Shown piece after piece: positions 32,951-42,207 of a DNA stretch of 64,000 bases. Source of the DNA: JAKAWQ01 sp963745975 (GTDB lineage: Bacteria > Pseudomonadota > Alphaproteobacteria > Acetobacterales > Acetobacteraceae); NCBI GenBank assembly GCA_963745975.1, contig CAVUZJ010000007.1:372001-436000 (forward strand), read 5' to 3'. Numbering within the stretch: position 1 is the first letter of the stretch; each line of letters begins with the position of its first letter. The position numbers and the translations under genes were made by a program. The notes beneath the pieces are model-generated. The model saw nothing but the letters and a program-made list of their open reading frames with translations. It ran no database searches and was not told the origin of the DNA.

Positions 32951-34477
32951 ATGATAAGCAGGCTGATGATATGCCGCGTCGCTCTCGTGGCCGGGCTCGC
33001 GGGCTGGGTGGTCGTCGGTCTGGGCGGCTGCACGGTGGGGCCGAACTTCGTCCCGCCGCGGGCCGCCTCGCCCGGCGCCTGGCCCGCGAGCGAGAGGGCG
33101 GACGCGAGCCGGACCGTGCCGAACACGGTCGCGGTGCAATGGTGGCAGTCCTTCGACGACCCGGTGCTGAGCACGCTCGAGGACCGGGTGGCGGGGCAGA
33201 ACCTCGACGTGCAGGTGGCGACCGATCGGCTGCTGGAGGCGCGGGCGCAGATCCAGATCGCCGGGGCGGCGGCGCTGCCGCAGCTCTCGGCGACCGGCAG
33301 CTATTCGCATCAACGCTACAGCTCCTATGGACCGTTCACGAGCCCGCCGCTGCTGCCGTTCTCGATCCCGGCGGTGCCCTTCAACCTGTTCGAGTCCGGG
33401 TTCGACGCCGCGTGGTCGGTGGATATCTGGGGCCAGACGCGCCGGGCGGTCGAGGCGGCGAAGGCGAGCTACGCCGCGGCGGCCGCCCAGCGCCGCGGGG
33501 TGCTGCTGGCCGCGCTCGCCGAGATGGGGCGGGACTATATCGACCTCCGCGCGGCGCAGGACCTCCTCTCGATCGTTCGGCAGAACCTCGCGACGGCAGA
33601 CCAGAGCCTGACGCTGACCGAGCAGCAGGCGTCGGCGGGGCTGGTGTCGGACCTCGACGTCGCCAACGCGCGCGCGCAGGCAGCGAGCATCGCGGCCCAG
33701 ATCCCGCCCTTTCAGACGCGGATCACGACGGACATCAACGCGATCAGCCTGCTGCTCGGGCTGCCGCCGGCCGCGCTGGCGGCCGAGCTTCGCCCGGCCA
33801 AGCCGGTGCCGCCGGTGCCGCCCACGGTGCCGGTTGGGCTGCCCTCGGAGCTGCTCACGCGGCGGCCCGATATCATGGCCGCCGAGGATCAGCTCCATCA
33901 GGCGACGGCGGAGGTGGGGGTGGCGGTCGCGAGCTTCCTGCCGAGCTTTAGCCTGACCGGGAACATCGACCTCGAATCGATCAGTCTCAGCCAGTTCGCG
34001 GATATCGCCTCGCGGACCTACGCGTTCGGGCCGACGATCAGCCTGCCGATCTTCCAGGGCGGCGAGCTTCAAGGCCAGCTCACGCTGCGCAAGGCGCAGC
34101 AGAAGGAAGCGGCGGTGGAGTACGCGCGGACGGTGCTGACCGCGTTCCACGACGTGGAGAACGCGCTCGCCGCCTATGACGGCGAGCAGCGGCGGCGGCT
34201 GAGCCTCGAGGAGGCGGTGGCGCAGAATCGGCGCGCGCTCGGGCTGGCGCAGAGCCAATACGCGGACGGGCTCACCGACTTCCTCGAGGTGCTGACGGCG
34301 CAGCAGAACCTGCTCCTGGCCGAGCAGCAGCTGGCGACCAGCACGGCTTCCGTCTCGACGGATCTGGTGGCGATCTACAACGCGCTCGGCGGGGGCTGGC
34401 AGGTCGCGTTCCCGGAGACAGCGGGCGGGCAGCAGGGCCCGGCGGAGGCCGTGGCGGCGGCGCAACCGCTTCCGTAG
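32951..34477 (+). CDS. NodT-family outer-membrane efflux lipoprotein
   Basis: The 508-residue product is an RND-type outer-membrane factor of the NodT family. It has a lipoprotein signal ending GLGGC (Cys27), the family start TVGPNFVPP, two OEP repeats with the coiled-coil alpha barrel (VDIWGQTRRAVEAAKASYAA; LTRRPDIMAAEDQLHQATAEVG), and the FQGGELQGQLTLRKA segment. It would form a trimeric exit duct. No membrane-fusion or inner-membrane pump gene is beside it, so its partner is elsewhere. It is divergent from the M20 gene. Confidence 0.93.
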   Translation: MISRLMICRVALVAGLAGWVVVGLGGCTVGPNFVPPRAASPGAWPASERADASRTVPNTVAVQWWQSFDDPVLSTLEDRVAGQNLDVQVATDRLLEARAQIQIAGAAALPQLSATGSYSHQRYSSYGPFTSPPLLPFSIPAVPFNLFESGFDAAWSVDIWGQTRRAVEAAKASYAAAAAQRRGVLLAALAEMGRDYIDLRAAQDLLSIVRQNLATADQSLTLTEQQASAGLVSDLDVANARAQAASIAAQIPPFQTRITTDINAISLLLGLPPAALAAELRPAKPVPPVPPTVPVGLPSELLTRRPDIMAAEDQLHQATAEVGVAVASFLPSFSLTGNIDLESISLSQFADIASRTYAFGPTISLPIFQGGELQGQLTLRKAQQKEAAVEYARTVLTAFHDVENALAAYDGEQRRRLSLEEAVAQNRRALGLAQSQYADGLTDFLEVLTAQQNLLLAEQQLATSTASVSTDLVAIYNALGGGWQVAFPETAGGQQGPAEAVAAAQPLP

Positions 34478-34738
34478 CCCGCAGGGGAAGGAGAAAGAGG
34501 TGGGGCGCGAAGGCGCCGCTCGGCCGGCGCGAGGCGCGAGAATCTTTGCGCGTTCTTTAATTGACCCGGCGCGGCGCGATGCGGTTTCTCGGGACATGCC
34601 GGGAGCCCTGTCGTCGTCCCGGGAGGGAAGCGGGAGGGCTGGAAAACGAGACTCCTTGGTGCAGGAACGGCGATCGCGCTCGCCGCGCTGATCGGCGCGG
34701 CGGCGCCGCCGTCGGCGGAGAAGCCTCTGCCGGCGAAG

Positions 34739-35074
34739 GTGAAGACGGTTGTACGGAGCGGCGCCGAGGGGATTCTCGGCCAGCCGGTGGTGGACGCCAA
34801 AGGCGAGACGATCGGCCATATCGTCGATGTGCTGATCGACACCGAAGGCAAGCCGCAGGCGGCGGTGATCGAGTTCGCGGGCTTCCTCGGGCTCGGCGAC
34901 CGCGATGTCGCGGTGGACTGGAAGGCGCTCACCTTCAGCGTCGAGAAGGAGAAGATCCTGATCCGCGTCGCGCTCGCGCCCGCGGCGCTGAAGGCGATGC
35001 CGCTCTACAAGCCGGCGGCGAAGTCGGTCTCGGTCGCGACGCCGGCCGAGCATGCCAAGACGGGCGCGCCATAG
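34739..35074 (+). CDS. PRC-barrel domain protein, N-terminus unclear
   Basis: From the GTG at 34739 the product has 111 residues with one PRC-barrel (EGILGQPVVDAKGETIGHIVDVLID, then EFAGFLGLGDRDVAVDW, then KILIRVALAPAALKAMP). The in-frame codons upstream (from about 34649) encode TRLLGAGTAIALAALIGAAA, a plausible signal peptide, but no ATG, GTG or TTG opens that frame. Either a rare start codon is used, a small indel has broken the N-terminus, or the short form is made. It precedes the MFS gene by 7 bases. PRC-barrel proteins of this exported type have no assigned function. Confidence 0.75.
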   Translation: MKTVVRSGAEGILGQPVVDAKGETIGHIVDVLIDTEGKPQAAVIEFAGFLGLGDRDVAVDWKALTFSVEKEKILIRVALAPAALKAMPLYKPAAKSVSVATPAEHAKTGAP

Positions 35075-35081
35075 GCGGGCG

Positions 35082-36320
35082 ATGAGCGCCAGGCGCAGCC
35101 TCGCCGGCCTCGACTGGCTCAATTTCTTCACCGCCGAGGTGCAGACCGGATTCGGGGCCTTCATCGCGGTCTACCTGACGCTGCACCATTGGACGGGGCT
35201 CGCCATCGGCGGCGTGCTCTCGCTCGGCACGATCGTCGCGCTGATGAGCCAGATCCCCGCCGGTCTGCTGGTGGACTGGATGCCGGGCAAGCGGCTCGCC
35301 GCGGCGATCGGGCTCGGTGCGCTCGGCGCGAGTGCGACGCTCTTCGTGCTCGCGCCGACGCAATTCGGCGTCGGGCTCGCCGAGATCCTGCACGGCTTCG
35401 CGAGTTGCATGCTGAACCAGGCGATCGCGGCGATCAGCGTCGCCCTCGTCGGCCGCCACCTGCTTGGCCTCCGGCTCGGGCGCAATGTCCGCTTCGCCTC
35501 CCTCGGCAACGGCCTCGCCGCGGCGGCGATGGGTGTGGCGGGGGCGTGGGTCGCCGGCTGGTCGGTGTTCGCCCTGGCGGCGGGGATGTGCATTCCGGCG
35601 GGCTTTGCCCTGGGGGCGATCGGGCGGACACGGCCGCAGCGCGAGGCGCTCGAGGTGGCGGAGCCGGGCCGGGCGCCGTGGCGCGAGATCCGGTCGCTCT
35701 TCCTCGACCGAAGGCTGCTCGCGTTCATGGCGTGCCTCGCCTTCTTCCAGCTCGCGGATGCCGCGATGCTGCCCTATGTCGGGCGGAAGATCGCGCGCGA
35801 GACGAGCGGACTCGCGGACCTCGCGATCGCGGCGGCGATCGTGCTGCCGCAGCTGGTGATCGCGGTGCTCTCGCCGCTGGTCGGGCGGGCGGCCGAGCGG
35901 CGCGGGCGGCGGCTGGTGCTGATGGTGGGGTTTGCCGCCGAGCCGGTGCGCGGACTCCTCTTCGGGGTCGTGCACGTGCCGGCGCTGCTGGTGCTCGTGC
36001 AGGGGCTGGACGGAATTGGGGCTGCGGTGATGGGCGTGATGTTGCCGCTGATCGCCGCCGACATCGCCCATGACCGCGGCCACTTCAACCTGGCGATGGG
36101 AGCGTTCGGCATGGCGGTAGGCATCGGGGCGGCGGCGAGCACGACGCTCGCGGGCGCGATCGACACGGCATTCGGCGCGCGCGCGGCCTTCGTAGCACTT
36201 GCCTTTGCCGGGGTGGTCGCGACCGCGCTGGTGTGGCTGATCATGCCCGAGAGCGGGCCCCGGACGCCGGGCGCGGAGCCGGCCGTGGCGAACGGGGCGC
36301 GGCTCGTCCGATCGTCATGA
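35082..36320 (+). CDS. Major facilitator superfamily transporter
   Basis: The 412-residue product has about 12 hydrophobic helices in two six-helix halves with a basic loop after helix 6 (GRTRPQREALEVAEPGRAP). The N-terminus LNFFTAEVQTGFGAFIAVYL and MSQIPAGLLVDWMPGKRLA (the helix 2-3 loop) are typical of MFS sugar or drug exporters. The substrate cannot be told. It overlaps the downstream sulfatase gene by 4 bases (ATGA), which suggests uptake or export linked to a sulfated or phosphonated compound. Confidence 0.88.
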   Translation: MSARRSLAGLDWLNFFTAEVQTGFGAFIAVYLTLHHWTGLAIGGVLSLGTIVALMSQIPAGLLVDWMPGKRLAAAIGLGALGASATLFVLAPTQFGVGLAEILHGFASCMLNQAIAAISVALVGRHLLGLRLGRNVRFASLGNGLAAAAMGVAGAWVAGWSVFALAAGMCIPAGFALGAIGRTRPQREALEVAEPGRAPWREIRSLFLDRRLLAFMACLAFFQLADAAMLPYVGRKIARETSGLADLAIAAAIVLPQLVIAVLSPLVGRAAERRGRRLVLMVGFAAEPVRGLLFGVVHVPALLVLVQGLDGIGAAVMGVMLPLIAADIAHDRGHFNLAMGAFGMAVGIGAAASTTLAGAIDTAFGARAAFVALAFAGVVATALVWLIMPESGPRTPGAEPAVANGARLVRSS

Positions 36321-37789
36321 AGATCCTCTACCTCGACATCGACAGCCTGCGACCCGACCGGCTCGGCTGCTATGGCTATAAGCGCGCGACATCGCCCGCG
36401 ATCGACCGGCTGGCGCGCGAAGGGGTGCGGTTCGAGAACGTCTATGTCTCGGACAGCCCCTGCCTGCCTTCGCGGACGGCGCTTTGGTCGGGGCGGCACG
36501 GGTTCCGCACCGGCGTCGTGGACCAGGGCGGCGGCGGCGCCGAGCCGTTCCGCGAGGGGCGGCAGCGCGACTTCCGCGACCTCTTCCACAGCGCGGGCTG
36601 GATGACGGCGCTCAGGCAGGCGGGGCATCATACGGCGAGCATCTCCTCCTTCGGCGAGCGGCACAGCGCCTGGCACTGGCACGCCGGGCTCAACGAGCTG
36701 GTCAACCCCGGCCTCTTTGGGATGGACCGCGCCGACGAAGTGGTGCCGCTCGCCATCGACTGGCTCAAGCGGCGGGGACGCGAGAAGGCGGACTGGTTCC
36801 TCCACGTCAATCTCTGGGATCCGCACACGCCCTGTCGCGTGCCGGCTTCGTTCGGCGATCCGTTCGCGCAAGCGCCGGGGCCAGAGTGGCTCGACGAGGC
36901 CACGCTCGCGCGGTTCCGCGCGGGCTTCGGTCCGCATTCGGCGCGCGAGCCCACCGGGTTCGACACGCGTGGCGATGCGCGCTTTCCGCGCCAGCCGGGG
37001 CCGATCGAGACGATGGCGGACGCGCGCGCCTGGTGGGACGGCTACGACACCAGCGTGCGCTACCTGGACGAATGGCTCGCCCGATTGTTCGCCGCACTCG
37101 CCGAGATGGGTCTCGCCGATGACACGACGATCGTTCTCTCGGCGGACCACGGCGAGAATCTCGGCGAGCTGAATGTCTGGGCGGATCATCAGACGGCCGA
37201 CCAGATCACCTGCCGGGTGCCGCTGATCGTCCGTTTTGCGGATCGGCGCGGCGCCGGGCGCGTCGATCGGGCGCTGCACTACCAGTTCGACTGGGCGGCG
37301 ACGCTGATCGAACTCGCAGGCGGGCGCGTGCCGCGCGAGTGGGACGGGGTATCGTTCGCCGCCGCGCTCGGGGAGGGGCGCGAGGCCGGACGGGAGTTCC
37401 TGATCACCAGCCAGGGCGCCTGGTGCTGCCAGCGCGGCATCCGCTTCGCGCAAGCCGGGCGGGACTTCCTCTGCCTTGTCACTTACCACGACGGGTACAA
37501 GGATTTTCCCCAGTTCATGCTCTACGACCTGAGCGCCGATCCGCACGAGCTGGTCGATCTGGCGGCGCTTCGGCCGGAGCTTGTGGGCAGCGCGGTCACG
37601 CTGCTCGAGCGGTGGCGGGGCGCGATGATGAGGCGAAGCGGGGCCGAGATCGACCCGCTCATGCGGGTGATGCACGAGGGCGGGCCGTTCCACTGCCGCG
37701 GCCAGCTTCCGGCCTATCTCCGCCGGCTTAAGGAAACGGGACGGGACGCGGCGGCACGGCGCCTCGCCGAGCGGCACCCAGGGGAGTGA
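36317..37789 (+). CDS. Sulfatase / arylsulfatase-family hydrolase
   Basis: The 490-residue product has the alkaline-phosphatase-type sulfatase fold. Metal ligands lie in YLDIDSLRPDRLGCYGY, the formylglycine motif Cys49-Leu-Pro-Ser-Arg53 lies in SDSPCLPSRTALWSG, and VLSADHGENLGELNVW supplies the later metal Asp/His. The cysteine would need an FGE-type maturase, not seen in the window. No signal peptide is present, so it should act in the cytoplasm. ATGA overlap with the MFS gene indicates joint expression; the substrate would be an imported sulfate ester. Confidence 0.9.
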   Translation: MKILYLDIDSLRPDRLGCYGYKRATSPAIDRLAREGVRFENVYVSDSPCLPSRTALWSGRHGFRTGVVDQGGGGAEPFREGRQRDFRDLFHSAGWMTALRQAGHHTASISSFGERHSAWHWHAGLNELVNPGLFGMDRADEVVPLAIDWLKRRGREKADWFLHVNLWDPHTPCRVPASFGDPFAQAPGPEWLDEATLARFRAGFGPHSAREPTGFDTRGDARFPRQPGPIETMADARAWWDGYDTSVRYLDEWLARLFAALAEMGLADDTTIVLSADHGENLGELNVWADHQTADQITCRVPLIVRFADRRGAGRVDRALHYQFDWAATLIELAGGRVPREWDGVSFAAALGEGREAGREFLITSQGAWCCQRGIRFAQAGRDFLCLVTYHDGYKDFPQFMLYDLSADPHELVDLAALRPELVGSAVTLLERWRGAMMRRSGAEIDPLMRVMHEGGPFHCRGQLPAYLRRLKETGRDAAARRLAERHPGE

Positions 37790-37803
37790 CGCCCCCCGCC
37801 GCG

Positions 37804-39024
37804 CTAAGCGGCGCGGCGGTGCGTGGCCCTGCGGCGGCGATGGGCGCGAGGGGCGGTCGTGGGCGTCTGCTGGCGCGGCGGCTGTGCGGCGGGCGGCGAG
37901 CCACCGGCGATGGCGATGGGGGCGCCGGTCAGGCGCTCGATCGCGCGCAAGGCGCCGTGCTCGGCGTGATCGCAGAACGAGATCGCGACACCCGAGGCGC
38001 CGGCGCGGGCGGTGCGGCCGATGCGGTGGACGTAATCCTCCGGCTGTGCCGGGAGGTCGAAGTTGATCACGTGCGAGATGCCTGTGATGTCGATGCCGCG
38101 GGCCGCGATGTCGGTGGCGACGAGGACGCGCGCGTGCCCGCTGCGGAATCGCTCGAGCGCCTTCTGCCGCGCCGGCTGGCTCTTGTTGCCGTGGAGCGCG
38201 CTCACGCCGACGCCGTTGCGGTCGAGGGTCTCGGCGACGCGGTCGGCCCCGCGCTTGGTGCGGGTGAAGACGATCACGCGCGAGAGGGCGGGATCGGCGA
38301 GCAGGCGGCCGAGCAGGACGCGCTTCTCGGCGCTCGCGATGAAATGCACGTGCTGCGCGATCGGGAGCCGGGGCTGGACGGCGCGGGGAATGTCGATCCG
38401 CACGGGATCGCGCAGCAGGGTTTCGGCGAGCCGGCCGACTTCCGCGGGCATGGTCGCCGAGAAGAGCGCCGACTGGCGCGCGGGCGGCAAGGCGGCCGCG
38501 ATGCGGCGGATGTCGCGGATGAAGCCGAGATCGAGCATGCGGTCCGCCTCGTCGAGGACGAAGTACGTGACCTCGTTCAGCTTGAGCTCGCCGGTCGCGA
38601 TGAGGTCGCAAACGCGGCCCGGCGTGCCGACCACGATGTCCGTCCCCGCCCGCATGCGCGCGACCTGCATCGCGCGGCTGAGGCCGCCCAGGATGGCGGC
38701 GACGCGGCATTTCGAGCCCGCGGCGAGGCGGAGGAGATGTTCCTCGATCTGCAAGGCGAGCTCGCGCGTGGGGGCAAGGATAAGGGCGCGCGTGGCGTAG
38801 CGGTGCGGCGCGGCGGGCCGGGCTGCAAGGTGCTGAAGGAGGGGCAGCGCGAAGGCGGCGGTCTTGCCGGTGCCGGTCTGGGCGATGCCGAGCAGGTCGC
38901 GGCCGGCGAGCAGGGGAGGGATGGCGTTCGCCTGGATCGGGGTTGGAAGATGGAAGGACGCGCTCTCGAGAGCGCGCAACAAGGGCTCGGCGAGGCCGAG
39001 TTCGGCAAAACTGGTCGATGACAC
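37804..39024 (-). CDS. DEAD-box RNA helicase (RhlE-like)
   Basis: The 406-residue product carries the full motif set: Q motif (FHLPTPIQANAIPPLLAGRD), I AQTGTGKT, Ia PTRELALQ, Ib TPGRV, II DEAD, III SAT, IV VIVFTRTKRGAD, V VATDIAARGIDI and VI HRIGRTAR. The tail is short and rich in Gln, Arg and Pro (RRRRATHRRAA), as in RhlE-type proteins used in ribosome assembly and cold growth. It is divergent from the leucine-degradation genes across a 360-base gap. Confidence 0.93.
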   Translation of the reverse strand: MSSTSFAELGLAEPLLRALESASFHLPTPIQANAIPPLLAGRDLLGIAQTGTGKTAAFALPLLQHLAARPAAPHRYATRALILAPTRELALQIEEHLLRLAAGSKCRVAAILGGLSRAMQVARMRAGTDIVVGTPGRVCDLIATGELKLNEVTYFVLDEADRMLDLGFIRDIRRIAAALPPARQSALFSATMPAEVGRLAETLLRDPVRIDIPRAVQPRLPIAQHVHFIASAEKRVLLGRLLADPALSRVIVFTRTKRGADRVAETLDRNGVGVSALHGNKSQPARQKALERFRSGHARVLVATDIAARGIDITGISHVINFDLPAQPEDYVHRIGRTARAGASGVAISFCDHAEHGALRAIERLTGAPIAIAGGSPPAAQPPRQQTPTTAPRAHRRRRATHRRAA

Positions 39025-39384
39025 GAAGATTTCTAGCTCCGGCGCAGCTGCCGCGGGTCCATGCCGGCGGTCGAGGCCAAGCGCCTAAGTGTTCGCCTGC
39101 CCGCGCGACAATGGGGCGAACGCGTTGCAACTGAGATTTCCGGGAGGGCGCCGCCCGAACCGGGCGGGACGCCAATCACGCTTTCACGGAAGGCAGCCGG
39201 GATATCGGCCCTGCGGGCGGCGAATGCAAGAGATATCGGAGGGTGGGGGGAATGGGCCGCCCCCGGGGGCAGAGCGGCGGGCAGAGCGGGGGGCAGAGGT
39301 GGCGGCGCCGGCGCGCGGGGGGTACATCAGGGAGGGCGCGGCCCTTCGCGGGGCGGAGAAGCGCGCTTGGGCGGAGGCGCGGAC
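39025..39384. other. Divergent intergenic region between helicase and ivd genes
   Basis: No gene is recognisable. The left part is moderately GC and should carry the helicase promoter on the minus strand. The right part (39240-39380) is extremely G-rich (runs of GGGG and GGCG) and the forward frame stays open through it by composition only. I see no clear -10 or -35 boxes for ivd, and no regulator gene such as a MerR-type liuR. Confidence 0.35.
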
Positions 39385-40593
39385 GTGACACTCGGGTTCA
39401 ATTCCGGCGGGTTCAATTCCGGTGGGCTCAATTCCGGCGCGGGCCTCGATTTCGACCTAGGCGAGGCGGCGGAGATGCTGCGCCGGGAGGTGCAGGCGTT
39501 CGCCGCCGACGAGATCGCCCCGCGCGCGGCCGCGATCGACCGCGAGAACGCATTCCCCGCCGATCTCTGGCGGAAGATGGGAACGCTCGGGCTGCTCGGG
39601 ATCACCGTCGAGGAGGAATATGGCGGCGCGGGGATGGGCTATCTCGAGCATGTCGTCGCGATGGAGGAGATCAGCCGCGCCTCGGCCTCGGTCGGGCTCT
39701 CCTACGGCGCCCACAGCAATCTCTGCGTCAACCAGATAAGCCGCAACGGGAACGAGGCGCAGAAGCGCCGCTACCTGCCGCGCCTGGTGAGCGGGGAGCA
39801 TGTGGGGGCGCTGGCGATGAGCGAGCCGGGGGCGGGCTCGGACGTCGTCGGCATGCGCTTGCGCGCCGAGCGGAAGGGCGGGCGCTATGTGCTGAACGGC
39901 ACCAAGATGTGGATCACCAACGGGCCGGACGCGGACGTGCTGGTGATCTATGCGAAGACCGATCCCGAGGCGGGGCCGCGCGGCATCACCGCGTTCGTGG
40001 TCGAGAAGGGTTTTGCCGGATTCTCGACGGCGCAGAAGCTCGACAAGCTGGGCATGCGCGGCTCGAACACGTGCGAGCTGGTGTTCGCCGATTGCGAGGT
40101 GCCCGAGGAGAACGTGCTCGGCGAGGTGGGCCGCGGCGTGAATGTGCTGATGAGCGGGCTCGATTACGAGCGCGCGGTGCTCGCCGGCGGCCCGCTCGGG
40201 ATCATGCAGGCCTGCATGGATGTCGTCCTGCCGTACGTGCACGAGCGCCGGCAGTTCGGCCGGCCGATCGGCGAGTTCCAGCTCATCCAGGCGAAGCTTG
40301 CCGACATGTACACCGTGATGAACGCGGCGAAGGCGTACGTGTACGCGGTGGCGCGCGCCTGCGACCGCGGGCGGACGACGCGCAAGGAGGCGGCCGGCGC
40401 GATCCTGTTCGCGGCCGAGAAGGCGACCTGGATGGCGCTCGAGGCGATTCAGGCGCTCGGCGGGAACGGCTACATCAACGACTATCCGACCGGGCGGCTG
40501 CTGCGTGACGCCAAGCTCTACGAGATCGGTGCCGGGACGAGCGAGATAAGGCGGATGCTGATCGGCCGCGAGCTCTTCGAGGAGAGCGCGTGA
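39385..40593 (+). CDS. ivd: Isovaleryl-CoA dehydrogenase
   Basis: This acyl-CoA dehydrogenase converts isovaleryl-CoA to 3-methylcrotonyl-CoA in leucine catabolism. The 402-residue product has the family landmarks: SYGAHSNLCVNQI, AMSEPGAGSDVVGM, NGTKMWITNGPDADV, and SGLDYERAVLAGGPLG, whose Glu is the catalytic base at the position characteristic of isovaleryl-CoA dehydrogenase (Glu254 in the human enzyme), then QALGGNGYINDYPTGRLLRD. The start is a GTG at 39385. The first residues are a Phe-Asn-Ser-Gly-Gly tandem repeat not seen in relatives. It overlaps the carboxylase gene with TGATG. Confidence 0.93.
   Translation: MTLGFNSGGFNSGGLNSGAGLDFDLGEAAEMLRREVQAFAADEIAPRAAAIDRENAFPADLWRKMGTLGLLGITVEEEYGGAGMGYLEHVVAMEEISRASASVGLSYGAHSNLCVNQISRNGNEAQKRRYLPRLVSGEHVGALAMSEPGAGSDVVGMRLRAERKGGRYVLNGTKMWITNGPDADVLVIYAKTDPEAGPRGITAFVVEKGFAGFSTAQKLDKLGMRGSNTCELVFADCEVPEENVLGEVGRGVNVLMSGLDYERAVLAGGPLGIMQACMDVVLPYVHERRQFGRPIGEFQLIQAKLADMYTVMNAAKAYVYAVARACDRGRTTRKEAAGAILFAAEKATWMALEAIQALGGNGYINDYPTGRLLRDAKLYEIGAGTSEIRRMLIGRELFEESA
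39394..39438 (+). repeat. Three tandem 15-bp units at the ivd N-terminus
   Basis: GGGTTCAATTCCGGC is repeated in tandem at 39394-39408, 39409-39423 and 39424-39438, with two substitutions in total. It encodes GFNSG three times right after the GTG start. Units of 15 bases preserve the frame, so copy number can change without breaking the enzyme. Confidence 0.9.
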
Positions 40594-42200
40594 TGGCGGT
40601 GCTGGAGAGCGCGCTCGATCCGCGCTCGGCCGGATTCCGGGCGAACGCGGAGGCGATGGGCGCGCTGGTCGCGGAGCTCAAGGGGATCGTGGAGCGGATC
40701 CGCGAAGGCGGCGGTCCGGCGGCGCGCGAGCGGCATCTCGCGCGCGGCAAGCTCCTGCCGCGCGAGCGCATCCGGGCATTGATCGATCCGGCCTCGCCTT
40801 TTCTCGAGGTGGGCCAGCTCGCGGCGTACGGGATGTACGGCGGTGAGGTGCCGTCGGCGGGGATCATCGCCGGGCTCGGCCGCGTGGCGGGGCGGGAGTG
40901 CATGATCCTCGCCAACGACGCGACGGTGAAGGGCGGGACGTACTATCCGATCACCGTGAAGAAGCATCTGCGCGCGCAGGAGATCGCGCTGGAGAACCGG
41001 CTTCCCTGCCTCTATCTCGTCGATTCCGGCGGCGCCAACCTGCCGAACCAGGATGAGGTCTTTCCCGACCGCGATCATTTCGGCCGCATCTTCTACAACC
41101 AGGCGACGATGTCGGCGGCGGGCATTCCACAGATCGCGGTGGTGATGGGCTCCTGCACGGCGGGCGGGGCCTATGTGCCGGCGATGGCGGACCAGAGCAT
41201 CATCGTGCGCAACCAGGGGACGATCTTCCTGGGCGGGCCGCCGCTCGTGAAGGCGGCGACGGGCGAGGTGGTGAGTGCGGAGGCGCTGGGCGGGGGAGAG
41301 CTGCACAGCCGGACCTCGGGTGTGGCGGATCATCTTGCCGAGAACGACCGGCACGCGCTCGGCCTGGCGCGGGGGATCGTGGCCGGGCTCAATGGGCGAA
41401 AATCGCCCGCGATTGCGCTCCGGCGGCCGGTTCCGCCGCGCTACGATCCGGGCGAGATCGCTTGCGTGGTGCCGGCGGACCGGCGCAAGCCGTTCGACGT
41501 GCGCGAGGTCATCGCAAGGCTCGTGGATGGATCGGAGTTCGACGAGTTCAAGCGGCTCTACGGGCCGACGCTCGTCACCGGCTTCGCGCATCTCTGGGGC
41601 TATCCGATCGGCATCGTCGCCAACAACGGCATCCTGTTCAGCGAGAGCGCGCTCAAGGGGGCGCATTTCATCGAGCTTTGCGCGCAGCGGCGGATTCCTC
41701 TGGTTTTCCTCCAGAACGTCACGGGCTTCATGGTGGGACGCAAATACGAGGCGGGCGGGATCGCGAAAGACGGGGCGAAGATGGTGACGGCGGTCGCGAC
41801 GGCGGCCGTGCCGAAGTTCACGGTAATCATCGGCGGCAGCTTCGGGGCGGGGAACTACGCGATGTGCGGGCGCGCCTATGCGCCGCGGTTCCTCTGGATG
41901 TGGCCCAATGCGCGGATCTCGGTGATGGGCGGCGAGCAGGCGGCGAGCGTGCTGGCCGAGCTTCGCCGCGACAATCTCGCGGCACGGGGCGAAGCGTGGT
42001 CGGCCGAAGAAGAGGAGGAATTCAAGGGACCGATCCGCGAGCAATATGAGCGGCAGGGCAATCCCTATCATGCCTCGGCGCGGCTGTGGGATGACGGGAT
42101 CATCGATCCCGCCGAGACGCGGCGCGTGCTGGCGCTGGCGATCTCGGCGAGTCTCAATGCGCCGATCGAGGCGACGCAATTCGGCCTCTTTCGCATGTGA
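40593..42200 (+). CDS. mccB: Methylcrotonyl-CoA carboxylase, carboxyltransferase (beta) subunit
   Basis: This subunit transfers CO2 from biotin to 3-methylcrotonyl-CoA, the next leucine-degradation step after isovaleryl-CoA dehydrogenase. The 535-residue product has the carboxyltransferase fold: RERIRALIDPASPFLEVGQL, VDSGGANLPNQDEVFPDRDH, MGSCTAGGAYVPAMADQS and QNVTGFMVGRKYEAGGIAKD, the last diagnostic of MCC-type rather than propionyl-CoA subunits. Length is normal. A GTG at 40590 is also possible. Only 7 bases separate it from the alpha subunit gene. Confidence 0.94.
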   Translation: MAVLESALDPRSAGFRANAEAMGALVAELKGIVERIREGGGPAARERHLARGKLLPRERIRALIDPASPFLEVGQLAAYGMYGGEVPSAGIIAGLGRVAGRECMILANDATVKGGTYYPITVKKHLRAQEIALENRLPCLYLVDSGGANLPNQDEVFPDRDHFGRIFYNQATMSAAGIPQIAVVMGSCTAGGAYVPAMADQSIIVRNQGTIFLGGPPLVKAATGEVVSAEALGGGELHSRTSGVADHLAENDRHALGLARGIVAGLNGRKSPAIALRRPVPPRYDPGEIACVVPADRRKPFDVREVIARLVDGSEFDEFKRLYGPTLVTGFAHLWGYPIGIVANNGILFSESALKGAHFIELCAQRRIPLVFLQNVTGFMVGRKYEAGGIAKDGAKMVTAVATAAVPKFTVIIGGSFGAGNYAMCGRAYAPRFLWMWPNARISVMGGEQAASVLAELRRDNLAARGEAWSAEEEEEFKGPIREQYERQGNPYHASARLWDDGIIDPAETRRVLALAISASLNAPIEATQFGLFRM

Positions 42201-42207
42201 GCCGGCG

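Noticed and set aside
35774..39175. 1,133-codon minus-strand frame spanning sulfatase and helicase
   Set aside because: It is a stop-free shadow of high-GC genes, rich in Arg and Pro with no domain; the sulfatase and helicase explain the DNA.
39394..39438. T-arm-like GGTTCAATTCC, possible tRNA
   Set aside because: The motif is part of a triple 15-bp coding repeat; no acceptor stem, D arm or anticodon arm can be built around it.
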